64,000 nt of DNA from Christensenellaceae bacterium OttesenSCG-928-K19 (GTDB lineage Bacteria; Bacillota; Clostridia; Christensenellales; Christensenellaceae): NCBI GenBank assembly GCA_030266015.1, contig JAJDHD010000006.1, positions 17,928 to 81,927 on the forward strand, given 5' to 3'. The notes under the pieces are model-generated. The model did no database searches. It was not told the DNA's origin and saw nothing but the letters and a program-made list of their open reading frames with translations. Position numbers and translations under genes: made by a program. Below are positions 1 to 8,176 of the stretch, in pieces. Numbering within the stretch: the first letter of the stretch is position 1; each line of letters opens with the position of its first letter.

Positions 1-2
1 TT

Positions 3-326
3 GTTGGAAGTGCTACATGGAGTAGCCTTGGTGGAGTATATAAAGCAAGCTCTAATCAGACTTCCGGAGCAACTTCTACATCCAATGTAAGCAAGTATAA
101 GCTGACGAGGATATTGAAATACTTATCCCCTTGCATGACCGGTAATGATGTGAAAGAACTTCAAAAGGTATTGGCGAAGTATACGACTTCCGTTGGAAAG
201 ATAGACGGCATCTTTGGGAGCAAGACAAGGGATGCAGTAAAATTCGTACAGAGAAAATTAAAAATAAAGGACGATGGAATCGTCGGTCAGAAAACCTGCG
301 AAGCGATTGGTTGGCAATGGAAATAG
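3..326 (+). CDS. C-terminal part of a phage-type endolysin / cell-wall hydrolase (peptidoglycan-binding domain), 5' end outside window
   Basis: The reading frame is open from the window edge, so this is the last 107 residues of a longer protein and the internal ATG at 114 is not the start. The first ~30 residues are a Ser/Thr/Gly-rich linker. The rest (from about KYLSPCMTGNDVKELQKVL) is one PG_binding_1 unit: a helix with V..LQ..L, then DGIFGSKTRDAVKFVQ, then DGIVGQKTCEAIGW at the end. This order, closing in 'GW.WK', is typical of the wall-binding tails of clostridial phage lysins. The catalytic domain (amidase or lysozyme) would lie upstream and is not visible. The terminator directly behind it and the repeat-bearing boundary suggest the right end of a prophage. 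That last point is inference. Confidence 0.72.
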   Translation, partial: VGSATWSSLGGVYKASSNQTSGATSTSNVSKYKLTRILKYLSPCMTGNDVKELQKVLAKYTTSVGKIDGIFGSKTRDAVKFVQRKLKIKDDGIVGQKTCEAIGWQWK

Positions 327-327
327 A

Positions 328-356
328 AAATGGTGCTTTCGAGCACCATTTTTTTT
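328..356 (+). terminator. intrinsic terminator after the endolysin-like gene
   Basis: AAATGGTGCT and AGCACCATTT form a 10-bp stem around a TTCG-type loop, followed by a run of T. It starts two bases behind the stop codon. Confidence 0.85.
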
Positions 357-519
357 GCTAGTGTTACGCTGATATCATTGTAGAATTTGACACCTTATTG
401 ACACCTTATCTTTCGATTTCAGACGATCTGAAACGGTTTTTTTCGGTGTTTTTGAGATGTAACCCTAAAATCAGATTACTTAGAAACCCGCTGTATAAAG
501 CTATTTCAACATCTTCCTA
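357..519. other. junction between prophage-like DNA and chromosome; tandem 11-bp repeat
   Basis: No gene is visible here. TGACACCTTAT is repeated head to tail at 388-398 and 399-409. On the minus strand this reads through codons for a short GV-rich peptide that could be the last codons of a tyrosine integrase, but a stop lies just upstream, so no integrase gene survives. The position between a phage-type lysin tail and a chromosomal response regulator makes it a candidate attachment-site region. No duplicated core is visible within the window, so this is only a candidate. Confidence 0.3.
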
Positions 520-1206
520 TTACTTCGCGGTAAAATAGTAGCCCACTCCCCATTTCGTCAATATATATTCTGGTTTTGCCGGGTTTTTCTCGATTTTCTC
601 GCGCAGCCTGCGAATGTGCACGTCAACCGTGCGCAGGTCGCCCTGATGCTTCCATACCAGGTCCAGCAGTGTGTTCCTGTCAAACACTTTCCCACGATTA
701 CTGATAAACAGATTAAGCAAATCAAATTCCTTTGCGGTGAGGTCAATCTCTTTGCCGTCAATCTCCACACTACGGTTAATCAAAAACACCTTCATGTCTT
801 TTATTTTTACCGTCTGGTTCTGCACAGGCGATTTACCTGCCGTTGCCCTGCGTAAAATCGTTTTAATGCGCGCTTTCAACTCCAGCATATTAAAAGGCTT
901 TGTCATATAGTCATCGGCGCCAAACTCCAACCCCATGATTTTGTCCATATCCTCGCCTTTTGCCGTCAACATAATAATGGGTACATCTGATATACTGCGA
1001 ATTTTCTGACACACTTCCATTCCATCCATTTTAGGAAGCATTACGTCCAAAAGGACAAGGTCGTGCTTTTCCGGGTCAAAAACCTCCATGGCTTCTTCTC
1101 CGTCATACGCCACATCGATTCCATATCCCTCCTGCTGCTCCAGGTTGAATCGCAATCCTTTTACCAATGTCGGTTCATCGTCCACAATCAAAATATTTTT
1201 TGACAT
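520..1206 (-). CDS. OmpR/PhoB-family response regulator (WalR/PhoP-like)
   Basis: DNA-binding output half of a two-component system, 228 aa. Residues 1-120 form the receiver, with the acidic pair DD at 9-10, the phospho-acceptor Asp54 in LLDVMLPKMDG, and the conserved Lys in YMTKPF. Residues ~135-228 form the winged helix, with DLTAKEFDLL, the recognition segment RTVDVHIRRLREKI and the wing GVGYYF. The closest family look is WalR/PhoP of Gram-positive bacteria. Such genes usually have the histidine kinase directly downstream, but here the downstream DNA (below 520) is the phage-like end, so the kinase is missing or displaced. RBS AGGAG lies 8 bases before ATG. Confidence 0.9.
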   Translation of the reverse strand: MSKNILIVDDEPTLVKGLRFNLEQQEGYGIDVAYDGEEAMEVFDPEKHDLVLLDVMLPKMDGMEVCQKIRSISDVPIIMLTAKGEDMDKIMGLEFGADDYMTKPFNMLELKARIKTILRRATAGKSPVQNQTVKIKDMKVFLINRSVEIDGKEIDLTAKEFDLLNLFISNRGKVFDRNTLLDLVWKHQGDLRTVDVHIRRLREKIEKNPAKPEYILTKWGVGYYFTAK

Positions 1207-1232
1207 AACACGCTCCTAACTGTTTATTTCAC

Positions 1233-1254
1233 AGTATAGTACTAAAACCAGTAC
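1233..1254 (-). promoter_or_regulatory. possible promoter -10 and overlapping inverted repeat for the response regulator
   Basis: Read on the minus strand there is a TATACT hexamer at 1238-1233, about 30 bases before the start codon. It overlaps an inverted repeat GTACT-N6-AGTAC (1238-1254). The -35 is poor, as expected for an activated or autoregulated promoter. The site assignment is inference. Confidence 0.35.
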
Positions 1255-1389
1255 CTGCTTTTGACGTATTCCCTTTCAATTCAGTTCCCACGCCCGCCTC
1301 TTTAAAAATATTATAGCACAATTCACTTGGAATGATAATACCCAGACTGTCGGCGGTTGCGCAGGGTCACCGCAGCACCCATAGGCAAA

Positions 1390-1418
1390 TTGCATTGCGT
1401 TATTTTTTGTTGTATACT
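1390..1418 (+). promoter_or_regulatory. sigma-A-type promoter for the amidohydrolase gene
   Basis: TTGCAT (1390-1395), a 17-bp spacer and TATACT (1413-1418), followed by the AGGAGG ribosome site at 1435-1440. Confidence 0.6.
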
Positions 1419-1446
1419 ATGTTTTGTTATTTTTAGGAGGAAAAAG

Positions 1447-2238
1447 ATGATCATAGACATGCATGTGCATATTTTTAAAGACAGTATTGCAAAAAAAGCC
1501 CACGCAAAGTTGACCGGCACGGCACAAATCCCCTGCTATACAGATCTTACAGAGCAAACAACACGACAAAAGCTGGACGAATGGGGTGTCGGCCTCGGCG
1601 TTGTTTTACCCATTGCAACAAAACCAAGCCAGCAGGCCGTCATCAACGATTGGGCAAAAACAGTACAGCACGGCAACCTGATTTGCTTTGGCACTGTACA
1701 TCCAAACGCGTCGGACGCGCTTTCTGTTCTTGATACTATAAAAGAATATGGTTTTTACGGAGTCAAGCTCCACCCAGATTATCAGGATTTTTTTCCAGAT
1801 GAGGAAAAGTATTTCCCGCTATATGAGAAGACGATAGCATTGGACCTGCCGGTGTCCTTCCACGCGGGTTTCGACCCGGTGTCTCCCGACGTAATCCACG
1901 CATCCCCCGAGCGTATCCGCAATGTCATAAAGACTTTTCCCGATCTGAAGCTGATTGCCGCACATCTGGGCGGCCATATGCAATATGACGAAGCGGAAAA
2001 ATATATCGTGGGCCTGGATACCTTTATTGATATTTCCATGGCTCCGCCTACCTGCCCGCAGGATCAGTTTGAACGCATTATTAAAAACCATGGGATCGAA
2101 AAAGTTTTATTCGGCTCTGATTGTCCGTGGACTTTCCCGGATATGGAACTTGATATGCTGCGAAAAGCACATCTCACGCAGGATGAGATGGACCAGATCC
2201 TTTACAAAAACGCGCAAAAGCTGCTGAAACTAGGTTAA
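1447..2238 (+). CDS. metal-dependent amidohydrolase (amidohydrolase_2 / TIM-barrel family)
   Basis: Protein of 263 aa. The N-terminal strand carries the metal motif MHVH (MIIDMHVHIF). FHAGF, IAAHLGG and a late FGSDCPW (Asp of the metal site) follow in the order seen in the decarboxylase/hydrolase group of this superfamily (ACMSD- or resorcylate-decarboxylase-like). The true substrate cannot be told. The start at 1447 is chosen because AGGAGG ends 6 bases before it. An in-frame ATG at 1357 lies upstream of the promoter. The gene overlaps the convergent ABC exporter by 4 bases at their 3' ends. Confidence 0.85.
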   Translation: MIIDMHVHIFKDSIAKKAHAKLTGTAQIPCYTDLTEQTTRQKLDEWGVGLGVVLPIATKPSQQAVINDWAKTVQHGNLICFGTVHPNASDALSVLDTIKEYGFYGVKLHPDYQDFFPDEEKYFPLYEKTIALDLPVSFHAGFDPVSPDVIHASPERIRNVIKTFPDLKLIAAHLGGHMQYDEAEKYIVGLDTFIDISMAPPTCPQDQFERIIKNHGIEKVLFGSDCPWTFPDMELDMLRKAHLTQDEMDQILYKNAQKLLKLG

Positions 2239-3977
2239 TCATTCAACCCTTCAAACTGCATATTGTAGTATTTGGCATACAGCCCATTCTTTTCCATCAG
2301 CTCAGCATGGGCGCCACGTTCCACAATCCCTTTTTCATTCATCACAACAATTTCATCCGCATTTCGAATGGTGGATAGCCGATGTGCTATCACAATTGTT
2401 GTCCGCCCTACGGAAAGTTTTTCCAGTGCATCCTGGATATGCAGTTCGCTTTCATTGTCCAGCGCAGATGTTGCTTCATCCAATATTAAAATTTTGGGGT
2501 TTTTCAAAAACACACGCGCAATAGCAATTCGTTGCTTTTGCCCACCGGAAAGACGCGCCCCGCGTTCCCCAACGTTCGTATTATACCCCTCGGGCAGGCT
2601 TACTATAAATTCATGGATATTTGCCTGCTTCGCAGCCTCTACAATCTCCCCATCTGTAGCATCCAGCTTACCATAAGCAATATTGTCACGCACCGTACCG
2701 CCAAACATATAAACATCCTGCTGCACAATGCCCATCGCGCTACGCAATGACTTTAATGTAGCACTACGCACATCTGTTCCGTCTATACTCACACTGCCCT
2801 CCGCCACATCATAAAAACGCGGCAACAGTGAACAGAATGTTGTCTTTCCTCCGCCGGAAGGCCCCACAAGCGCAACCGTTTTCCCCGCAGGAATCCCCAG
2901 CGTAACATCCTCCAGTACATTTGTGCTGTCATCGTCATAATGAAAAGACACATGGCTGTATACAATATTACCTTGCACATCTTCCAGCGGCCTCGCATCC
3001 GGTCTGTCCACGATTTCCGGTTCTGTATCCACTACTTCTTTAAAACGCTTAAATCCAGCAAACCCTTTTTGAAACTGCTCTGTAAAATTAATCAACACGT
3101 CAATCGGATTTACAAAAATCCCAATATACAGCGCATAAATTGCAAGCTCTGTCACTTTTAGTGTTCCGTTCGCAATAAACAGGCCACCCGCTACAAGCAC
3201 TGTGGCATACAGCATTCCGGTAAAAAACGTGTTGCCCGCATGGAAGTTAGCCATCACATGGTAGCTATCCTTCTTTGACTCCAGGAACAGGTCGTTGCTT
3301 TCGCGAAACTTTTCCCGCTCCCAGTCCTCATTAGCAAATGATTTCACTACGCGGATGCCAGCAAGGCTATCCTGCACCTGTGAGTTCACACCGGCAATTT
3401 TCTTGCGGTTATCTGTAAAAACCCGCTGCATTTTCTTATTTTTACTCAAACTGAAAAGAATCATGGTTACTGTAACCGCAAGCAATATCAACGTCATGGG
3501 CACATTAATCATCAGCAACAGCACAAACGACCCTATTATTTTTAAAGCGGATATCACATAGTTTTCCGGCCCGTGGTGCGCCAGCTCCGAAATATCAAAT
3601 AAATCGGAGACAATTTTAGACATCATGTCGCCCGTATTATTTTTGTCATAATAGGAAAAAGACAATCTCTGCATATGGTTAAACAAATCCTGTCGCATGT
3701 CGCTTTCCATATGCGCACCCATAATATGCCCCCAGGACGTAATATAATATTGACAACCATACCGTACCAGATACATTACCACCAGCCCGCACGCCACCCA
3801 AACAATCATCCGCAGTATTTCTGCCGGTGATTCTAAAAATAACCCATTCACAAGTATATTCAATATTTGCGGGAATGCCAGATCTATCACAGAAACAACA
3901 ATGGCACAAATCATATCCCAGACAAATATCTTTTTATATGGCTTATAATAAGCAAGAAAACTCTTCAGTAATTCCAT
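2235..3977 (-). CDS. ABC exporter half-transporter, fused membrane and ATPase domains (MdlB/MsbA type)
   Basis: 580 aa. Residues ~1-310 form a six-helix type IV exporter membrane domain (first helices KIFVWDMICAIVVSVIDLAF and MIVWVACGLVVMYLV). Residues ~335-575 form the nucleotide-binding domain with Walker A GPSGGGKTT, signature LSGGQKQR, Walker B ILILDEATSALD and the switch His in IVIAHRLST. With both domains in one chain it would work as a homodimer, since no second half-transporter is next to it. Substrates of this group are lipids, peptides or drugs and cannot be predicted here. The parvulin gene lies 36 bases upstream on the same strand, so the two may share a transcript. Confidence 0.92.
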   Translation of the reverse strand: MELLKSFLAYYKPYKKIFVWDMICAIVVSVIDLAFPQILNILVNGLFLESPAEILRMIVWVACGLVVMYLVRYGCQYYITSWGHIMGAHMESDMRQDLFNHMQRLSFSYYDKNNTGDMMSKIVSDLFDISELAHHGPENYVISALKIIGSFVLLLMINVPMTLILLAVTVTMILFSLSKNKKMQRVFTDNRKKIAGVNSQVQDSLAGIRVVKSFANEDWEREKFRESNDLFLESKKDSYHVMANFHAGNTFFTGMLYATVLVAGGLFIANGTLKVTELAIYALYIGIFVNPIDVLINFTEQFQKGFAGFKRFKEVVDTEPEIVDRPDARPLEDVQGNIVYSHVSFHYDDDSTNVLEDVTLGIPAGKTVALVGPSGGGKTTFCSLLPRFYDVAEGSVSIDGTDVRSATLKSLRSAMGIVQQDVYMFGGTVRDNIAYGKLDATDGEIVEAAKQANIHEFIVSLPEGYNTNVGERGARLSGGQKQRIAIARVFLKNPKILILDEATSALDNESELHIQDALEKLSVGRTTIVIAHRLSTIRNADEIVVMNEKGIVERGAHAELMEKNGLYAKYYNMQFEGLND

Positions 3978-4013
3978 ACTCTACATTAAACTCCGATATT
4001 AGTGATATATTCT

Positions 4014-5219
4014 TCACGACAACTCATGATAGACAATATCGGCAGCTTCTACCCATTCGTCAATCATGCTGTTCCAAAACTCCTCAGCACGCTGTTCACC
4101 AACCGTGGATAATATCTCTTCTTCTACATCCGCATATGGCACCGGCCCCGCTTCGGGTCTGGAAACCATTTTGATAATGTGATATCCATATTCAGACTCA
4201 ACCAAATCAGGCGTGACATCCCCAACATTTTTAAGAGCCAGGGAGGCTGCCTCAAAGCTTTCTACAAAGCCAGACCCTTCATATACAAAATATCCTTCCG
4301 GATAATAAGACATACCGGTATCCTCTCCATACTCTTCGATTAAAGCTTCAAAATCATCACCCTCCAACGCTTTTTTTAGCACCTCTTCTGCTCTTGGTCT
4401 GATTTCATCCAAGGCCTCCTGACGCAACGCATTCGCTTCTTCCGTCTTTCCATCCTGCTCCAACATAGAAATCTCGCTAAGCGTCTCGTCCGAGATTTTT
4501 ACCAGCACATGCTTCACGTACAGTGTGTCCTGTGCTACCAAAGAAGGTGTATAGATTGTGATCTCCTGCCCCCCATTGATGTAATTTTCAAATGCCGCCC
4601 GAGGATCTTCAACGTCTTGAGCCTCCAGCCGCTCCAGATTTTCATCATAATATAGCTTCACGTCTTTTTCCGTCATCTGGTAGCCTTCCATAATTGCAGC
4701 ATACAGCTTGTTTATGATCAGGCTTTTCTTTTGTTCTTCTATCATCGAATCCTTCGTTACACCAGACTCTTCTAAATATTCATTGTAACGTGTTCGTGTA
4801 ATTCCAGCGATATCCGCCCCCGGATCATCTTGTACTTCCGTTTCCACTTCTTCTTGCAGACTGCTCCAAAGGGAGGTAAAGGATGCTTCTACCGAATTTT
4901 CAATCTCCTGAATTTCCTCGGCGCTCAACTTTGCAATTCCCATTTCCTCAGCCTTTTGCATCACAACTTCTATCAGCACCAAATTTTCCACAACCGCGTT
5001 TTTATACTCATCGGCCTCTTCTTCCGTCATGCCTGCAGTCATCGTATCGGCCGTCAGATCATAATCGCTTAGCGATGCATTAAGCAAGTCAAGATATTCC
5101 TGTCTTGCAATAGCTACACCATTCACTTTTGCTACAACACCGCCGCCCGCGCAGCTTAAAACAGGCAAAACCACCAGTACACACAACGCCACCAAAATAA
5201 TCTTTTTATTAAATCTCAT
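4014..5219 (-). CDS. membrane-anchored parvulin-type peptidyl-prolyl isomerase (PrsA-like foldase lipoprotein)
   Basis: Extracellular folding factor, 401 aa. The N-terminus MRFNKKIILVALCVLVVLPV runs into the lipobox LSC-A-GG, so the mature protein would start with a lipid-modified Cys24. A SurA_N-like helical chaperone region follows (~30-200, acidic). A PPIC rotamase domain covers roughly 225-370, with VKHVLVKI at its start and YGYHIIKMVSR at its end. The start at 5219 is preferred because GGAGGAAAC stands before it and it opens with the signal peptide. An ATG 22 codons upstream lacks such a site. The promoter at 5257-5285 falls just upstream of the chosen start. Confidence 0.88.
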   Translation of the reverse strand: MRFNKKIILVALCVLVVLPVLSCAGGGVVAKVNGVAIARQEYLDLLNASLSDYDLTADTMTAGMTEEEADEYKNAVVENLVLIEVVMQKAEEMGIAKLSAEEIQEIENSVEASFTSLWSSLQEEVETEVQDDPGADIAGITRTRYNEYLEESGVTKDSMIEEQKKSLIINKLYAAIMEGYQMTEKDVKLYYDENLERLEAQDVEDPRAAFENYINGGQEITIYTPSLVAQDTLYVKHVLVKISDETLSEISMLEQDGKTEEANALRQEALDEIRPRAEEVLKKALEGDDFEALIEEYGEDTGMSYYPEGYFVYEGSGFVESFEAASLALKNVGDVTPDLVESEYGYHIIKMVSRPEAGPVPYADVEEEILSTVGEQRAEEFWNSMIDEWVEAADIVYHELS

Positions 5220-5256
5220 GTTTCCTCCAATGAAAATCAAATCCAATACCCATGTT

Positions 5257-5285
5257 ATTATCATCGATCTCGCCAAATATAGCAA
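5257..5285 (-). promoter_or_regulatory. promoter of the parvulin lipoprotein gene
   Basis: On the minus strand: TTGCTA (5285-5280), 17-bp spacer, GATAAT (5262-5257), about 37 bases before the ATG at 5219. Confidence 0.5.
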
Positions 5286-5384
5286 GCGGTTGACATCAAC
5301 ACCTCTATTAAAATATAGTAATCAGTATAATAGATTTTATATAGAAATGCGTAAATATTTCATAACAAACATTTTTAAAAATAA

Positions 5385-5413
5385 TTGCATTGCCCTTCTC
5401 ATTATGATAATAT
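5385..5413 (+). promoter_or_regulatory. promoter of tRNA-Leu
   Basis: TTGCAT (5385-5390), 17-bp spacer, TAATAT (5408-5413), ending 16 bases before the mature 5' end of the tRNA. Confidence 0.55.
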
Positions 5414-5429
5414 TAATTCCATCCGTTAC

Positions 5430-5518
5430 GCCGAAATGGCGGAATTGGCAGACGCACAGGACTTAAAATCCTGCGGAGGTTAAACTCCGTGTGGGTTCGA
5501 TTCCCACTTTCGGCACCA
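5430..5518 (+). tRNA. tRNA-Leu (anticodon TAA)
   Basis: 89 bases including an encoded CCA. The acceptor stem is GCCGAAA paired with TTTCGGC. The D-arm holds TGGCAGACGCA. The anticodon stem is CAGGA/TCCTG with loop CTTAAAA, giving anticodon TAA, which reads UUA. The long variable arm GCGGAGGTTAAACTCCGT marks a class II tRNA. The T-arm is GTGGG-TTCGATT-CCCAC. All parts fit tRNA-Leu. Confidence 0.97.
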
Positions 5519-5528
5519 AAAAGGAATT

Positions 5529-5556
5529 CGCATTATAGATGCGGGTTTCTTTTTTG
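5529..5556 (+). terminator. short terminator behind tRNA-Leu
   Basis: CGCAT-TATAG-ATGCG hairpin followed by GGTTTCTTTTTT. The stem has only 5 bp but is correctly placed 10 bases after the CCA end. Confidence 0.45.
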
Positions 5557-5622
5557 ATTCTGAGGTTAGTATCGAACCCACGTGGGTTCATGTGAACACA
5601 AGCCAAAGGCGCAGTGTGAACT

Positions 5623-5641
5623 TTCCCACTTTTGGCACCAA
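5623..5641 (+). repeat. partial copy of the tRNA-Leu 3' end
   Basis: TTCCCACTTTTGGCACCAA differs by one base from the tRNA-Leu 3' end at 5501-5519, and lies 122 bases downstream of it. The bases before it (GTGTGAAC) also resemble the tRNA T-arm. A duplicated tRNA 3' end is what integration at a tRNA gene leaves behind, but the ~100 bases between the copies hold no element. It is either a scar or a decayed tandem tRNA copy. The stretch 5642-5935 holds no further gene that I can see. Confidence 0.5.
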
Positions 5642-5935
5642 GAAAAAATTGATGTCGCAGGCATGGGCTTTTCCTTTATTCTAAATTCGATACAAAACAT
5701 ACGCGAATTTATGTAATTACGACAGAAATATACATTGCAGGTTTTTCTGCTTTTGGTCTAATAATTTGATTGTTCCTTTCTCTATTACTCTTTCTAAAAA
5801 TGGTCTAAATAACACAATAACAAAAAAATCGGTAATATCAGTTGTCCACCAATAAAAAATTACCCTCACTGTTTCGTAAATAGCTTAGAGTTTATATTTA
5901 TAGTACTAATCAAATTTTTCCAGGAGGTAACCCCC

Positions 5936-6181
5936 GTGTTTACAATTATCTTGACAAACGGAACACAGGTTTATGGCGACGTGATGGACAATACCGTAAA
6001 GGATTGTCCTAACACATATATGTCAACGTGTTCAAACAATGTTATTTCGCAACATCTTCGTGAAGTTAGCAATATGCATGGTTTTTTATTCATTCATGCC
6101 GATGATTCACCACGCAACCCCGCGGAGCTTCGGAATAAGGTCGTAAGCATAAACCCTCATCAAATTGAAATCATGTATTAA
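5936..6181 (+). CDS. small protein of unknown function, 81 aa
   Basis: Starts with GTG, supported by AGGAGG (5922-5927) eight bases upstream. The protein begins MFTIILTNGTQVYGDVMDNT and ends VVSINPHQIEIMY. It is short, without signal peptide or membrane segment. The alternating hydrophobic ends suggest a small beta-rich fold, superficially like an Sm-type barrel (I_LTNG..V.G at the front, I.P.QIE at the back), but this is only a resemblance. It stands alone between tRNA-Leu and a convergent gene. Confidence 0.6.
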   Translation: MFTIILTNGTQVYGDVMDNTVKDCPNTYMSTCSNNVISQHLREVSNMHGFLFIHADDSPRNPAELRNKVVSINPHQIEIMY

Positions 6182-6268
6182 AACATTTTATTTGCTGTTT
6201 TCCCCCTCTACAAATATAAAAAGCCGCCTGTATGGCGACCTTTTATATAAGATATTGTATAGGTTTAT

Positions 6269-6982
6269 TTATTCTTCTCCATTTTCCCAAGCATCAAAGC
6301 CAGTCATCACTGCATCATATGTTTTCTGGCTTATTTCCGGCATCTTGTCCCGTCCGCCAAACATATTTGCAACTTCATCAAATCCTTTAATAAATGCATT
6401 TTTTAGCACATCTATTTTGCTGGGATCTCCACCACTGATTGCTTTAGCAAAGTCAAGTATGTTCTGGCTGACCTGCTTTACACCAAGGGGGCCGTCTTCG
6501 CCAATCAAACCTGCGGCCTCGTCGCGAGTCGCCTGGTCTATCTCTACCATTCCACCGTTTGCGGAAATCTGCTCCATACTAAAGCTATAGGATTCATAAT
6601 TGAAGTTGAAATTAAATTCCGAATCCCCATTTGCGAAGCTGAAGTCAAACTTAAAAGAGAAAAACTCTTCTGAAATGTTTGTCAGACTGCTGCTTACATT
6701 GTTTTGGTTGCCCAAAAGCTTGTTCACCATGTTTTGCAGCGTAGTCAAATTTTGCTGTGTCACCTGTTTTAACGCATTTGCTTTTGCAGTGTCTCGTGTA
6801 TATATCTTGTTGTTTGGTGCTGCATCTTTTGCTGATTGGCTGCTAAGTTCCAATTCATCTGTAATCACAGTATCTGCAGAGTTCGTTTTGCCGTTAGTAT
6901 TGTTTGTAGAAGCCTGGTCTGGATTTGTTTTAGCCGCATAGGCATTATAGCCTTGATTTGATACACCATTAATGTTACTCAT
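6269..6982 (-). CDS. conserved clostridial protein of unknown function, 237 aa
   Basis: No signal peptide or membrane segment. Residues 1-60 are low-complexity Asn/Thr/Ser/Ala-rich. Residues ~65-100 are a Gln-rich helix (VTQQNLTTLQNMVNKLL). Residues ~105-140 are Phe/Asn/Ser-rich. The C-terminal part carries IGEDGPLGVKQVSQNILDFA and MPEISQKTYDAVMTGFDAW, a pattern I recognise from a family of uncharacterised proteins common in Clostridia (EDG-x2-GVKQTS...FA and LP-I-S). The function is not known to me. The RBS AGGAGGGAT is strong. The gene is single. Confidence 0.75.
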   Translation of the reverse strand: MSNINGVSNQGYNAYAAKTNPDQASTNNTNGKTNSADTVITDELELSSQSAKDAAPNNKIYTRDTAKANALKQVTQQNLTTLQNMVNKLLGNQNNVSSSLTNISEEFFSFKFDFSFANGDSEFNFNFNYESYSFSMEQISANGGMVEIDQATRDEAAGLIGEDGPLGVKQVSQNILDFAKAISGGDPSKIDVLKNAFIKGFDEVANMFGGRDKMPEISQKTYDAVMTGFDAWENGEE

Positions 6983-7004
6983 AAGGATCCCTCCTAAAAT
7001 AATT

Positions 7005-7017
7005 TGACATCATGTCA
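7005..7017. promoter_or_regulatory. 13-bp perfect palindrome upstream of the 237-aa gene
   Basis: TGACAT-C-ATGTCA, 22 bases before the start codon at 6982, positioned like an operator. No regulator can be named. The rest of 7018-7550 is AT-rich and shows no gene. Confidence 0.35.
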
Positions 7018-7551
7018 CGTATAACTATCGTAAAAATGTGTAACTACTTTAGCGTTTGTGTTTTTCCCTGCGCATATTTACAAGGAATTCATCGTCAATA
7101 CTTCCGAATCTGCAATATTCAACTCTACACCAGCTGAATACTGCTGTCCTCACATGTATTAAAGCATAATATTACCCGCAATGCAATCAGATATTTCCAC
7201 AATCAGCAATATAACCGCCTTCTATGATAAATTTATATCGCCATATTCACCCTTTCCGTTAATATATCCAAACACCTTCTTCAGCAAAAGCTTTCGATAA
7301 ATATAATTCTTATAGCACAATTCTACCAAGTTATTTGTTTGTTATTTCATTATTTTCGAGCGCATGTTAGTGTTTCGTGAATTTATACACATAATATTCA
7401 CGTCGCTTAGTTATGGCAGCCCCACGCTTTTCTCATATTTATTAAGCTATTTTAGTGGAAGGCATATTCTCCTACTTAGCGTTCTTAATAATACACCCAT
7501 ATTATTCCCAACCTCAGTCTTTCTTTGTTCATACACCTGACGATAAAAATA

Positions 7552-7583
7552 TAAAAAAAAAGAAAGCAACAGCTTTCTTTTTT
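7552..7583. terminator. bidirectional terminator at the end of the pyr operon
   Basis: AAAGAAAGC-AACA-GCTTTCTTT hairpin with A runs before and T runs after it, so it can work on both strands. It lies 11 bases beyond the pyrE stop codon. Confidence 0.8.
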
Positions 7584-7593
7584 CCTTTAAATG

Positions 7594-8172
7594 TTATTTT
7601 GTGTTTCTGCTTCCTGGCTTTATTGCAGGTATGCCTTCTTTACACAACGGGCATTCATCAGGTTCAAAAGAAACAACCTCCATGCTAAGCACCGAGCGAA
7701 ATGGCACACCAAAATTCACTTTTCCATTGCTTCTATCCACAACACTCCCCACACCAACAACCTTACCGCCCAGCTTTTGTATCAATTCAACTACTTCTTT
7801 TACCGACCCGCCTGTTGTAACAACATCTTCCGTAACAAGCACATTTGCGCCTTCTGGTATGTCAAACCCACGCCGAAACGTCATTTTCCCATTCTCACGT
7901 TCCGCGAATACATTTTTCACTCCAAGCTGCCTTCCCATTTCATACGCCATAATAATCCCGCCAATCGCAGGCCCAGCCACAAGGTCAATCTCTTCTTCGC
8001 GAAACTGATCCGCAAGCTGTTTACATATCCGTTCCGACACATCCGCATATTGGAACAGCTTTGCACATTGCATATATTTGTCGGAATGCTTGCCTGATGT
8101 TAGCAAAAAATGCCCCTCCAGCATCACTTCCTTGTCTTTAAAAATTGTTATAATCTCTTCCCTGCTCAGCAT
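7594..8172 (-). CDS. pyrE: orotate phosphoribosyltransferase
   Basis: Joins orotate and PRPP to give orotidine monophosphate, the fifth step of UMP synthesis. The protein has 192 aa. The PRPP-binding loop is [13 protein letters not shown] (residues ~109-121), preceded by the family stretch [10 protein letters not shown] and [13 protein letters not shown]. The late Cys pair in ECPLCKEG is seen in the clostridial form. It is the last gene of the minus-strand pyr operon, 4 bases after pyrD. Confidence 0.96.
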   Translation of the reverse strand: MLSREEIITIFKDKEVMLEGHFLLTSGKHSDKYMQCAKLFQYADVSERICKQLADQFREEEIDLVAGPAIGGIIMAYEMGRQLGVKNVFAERENGKMTFRRGFDIPEGANVLVTEDVVTTGGSVKEVVELIQKLGGKVVGVGSVVDRSNGKVNFGVPFRSVLSMEVVSFEPDECPLCKEGIPAIKPGSRNTK

Positions 8173-8176
8173 TTGT

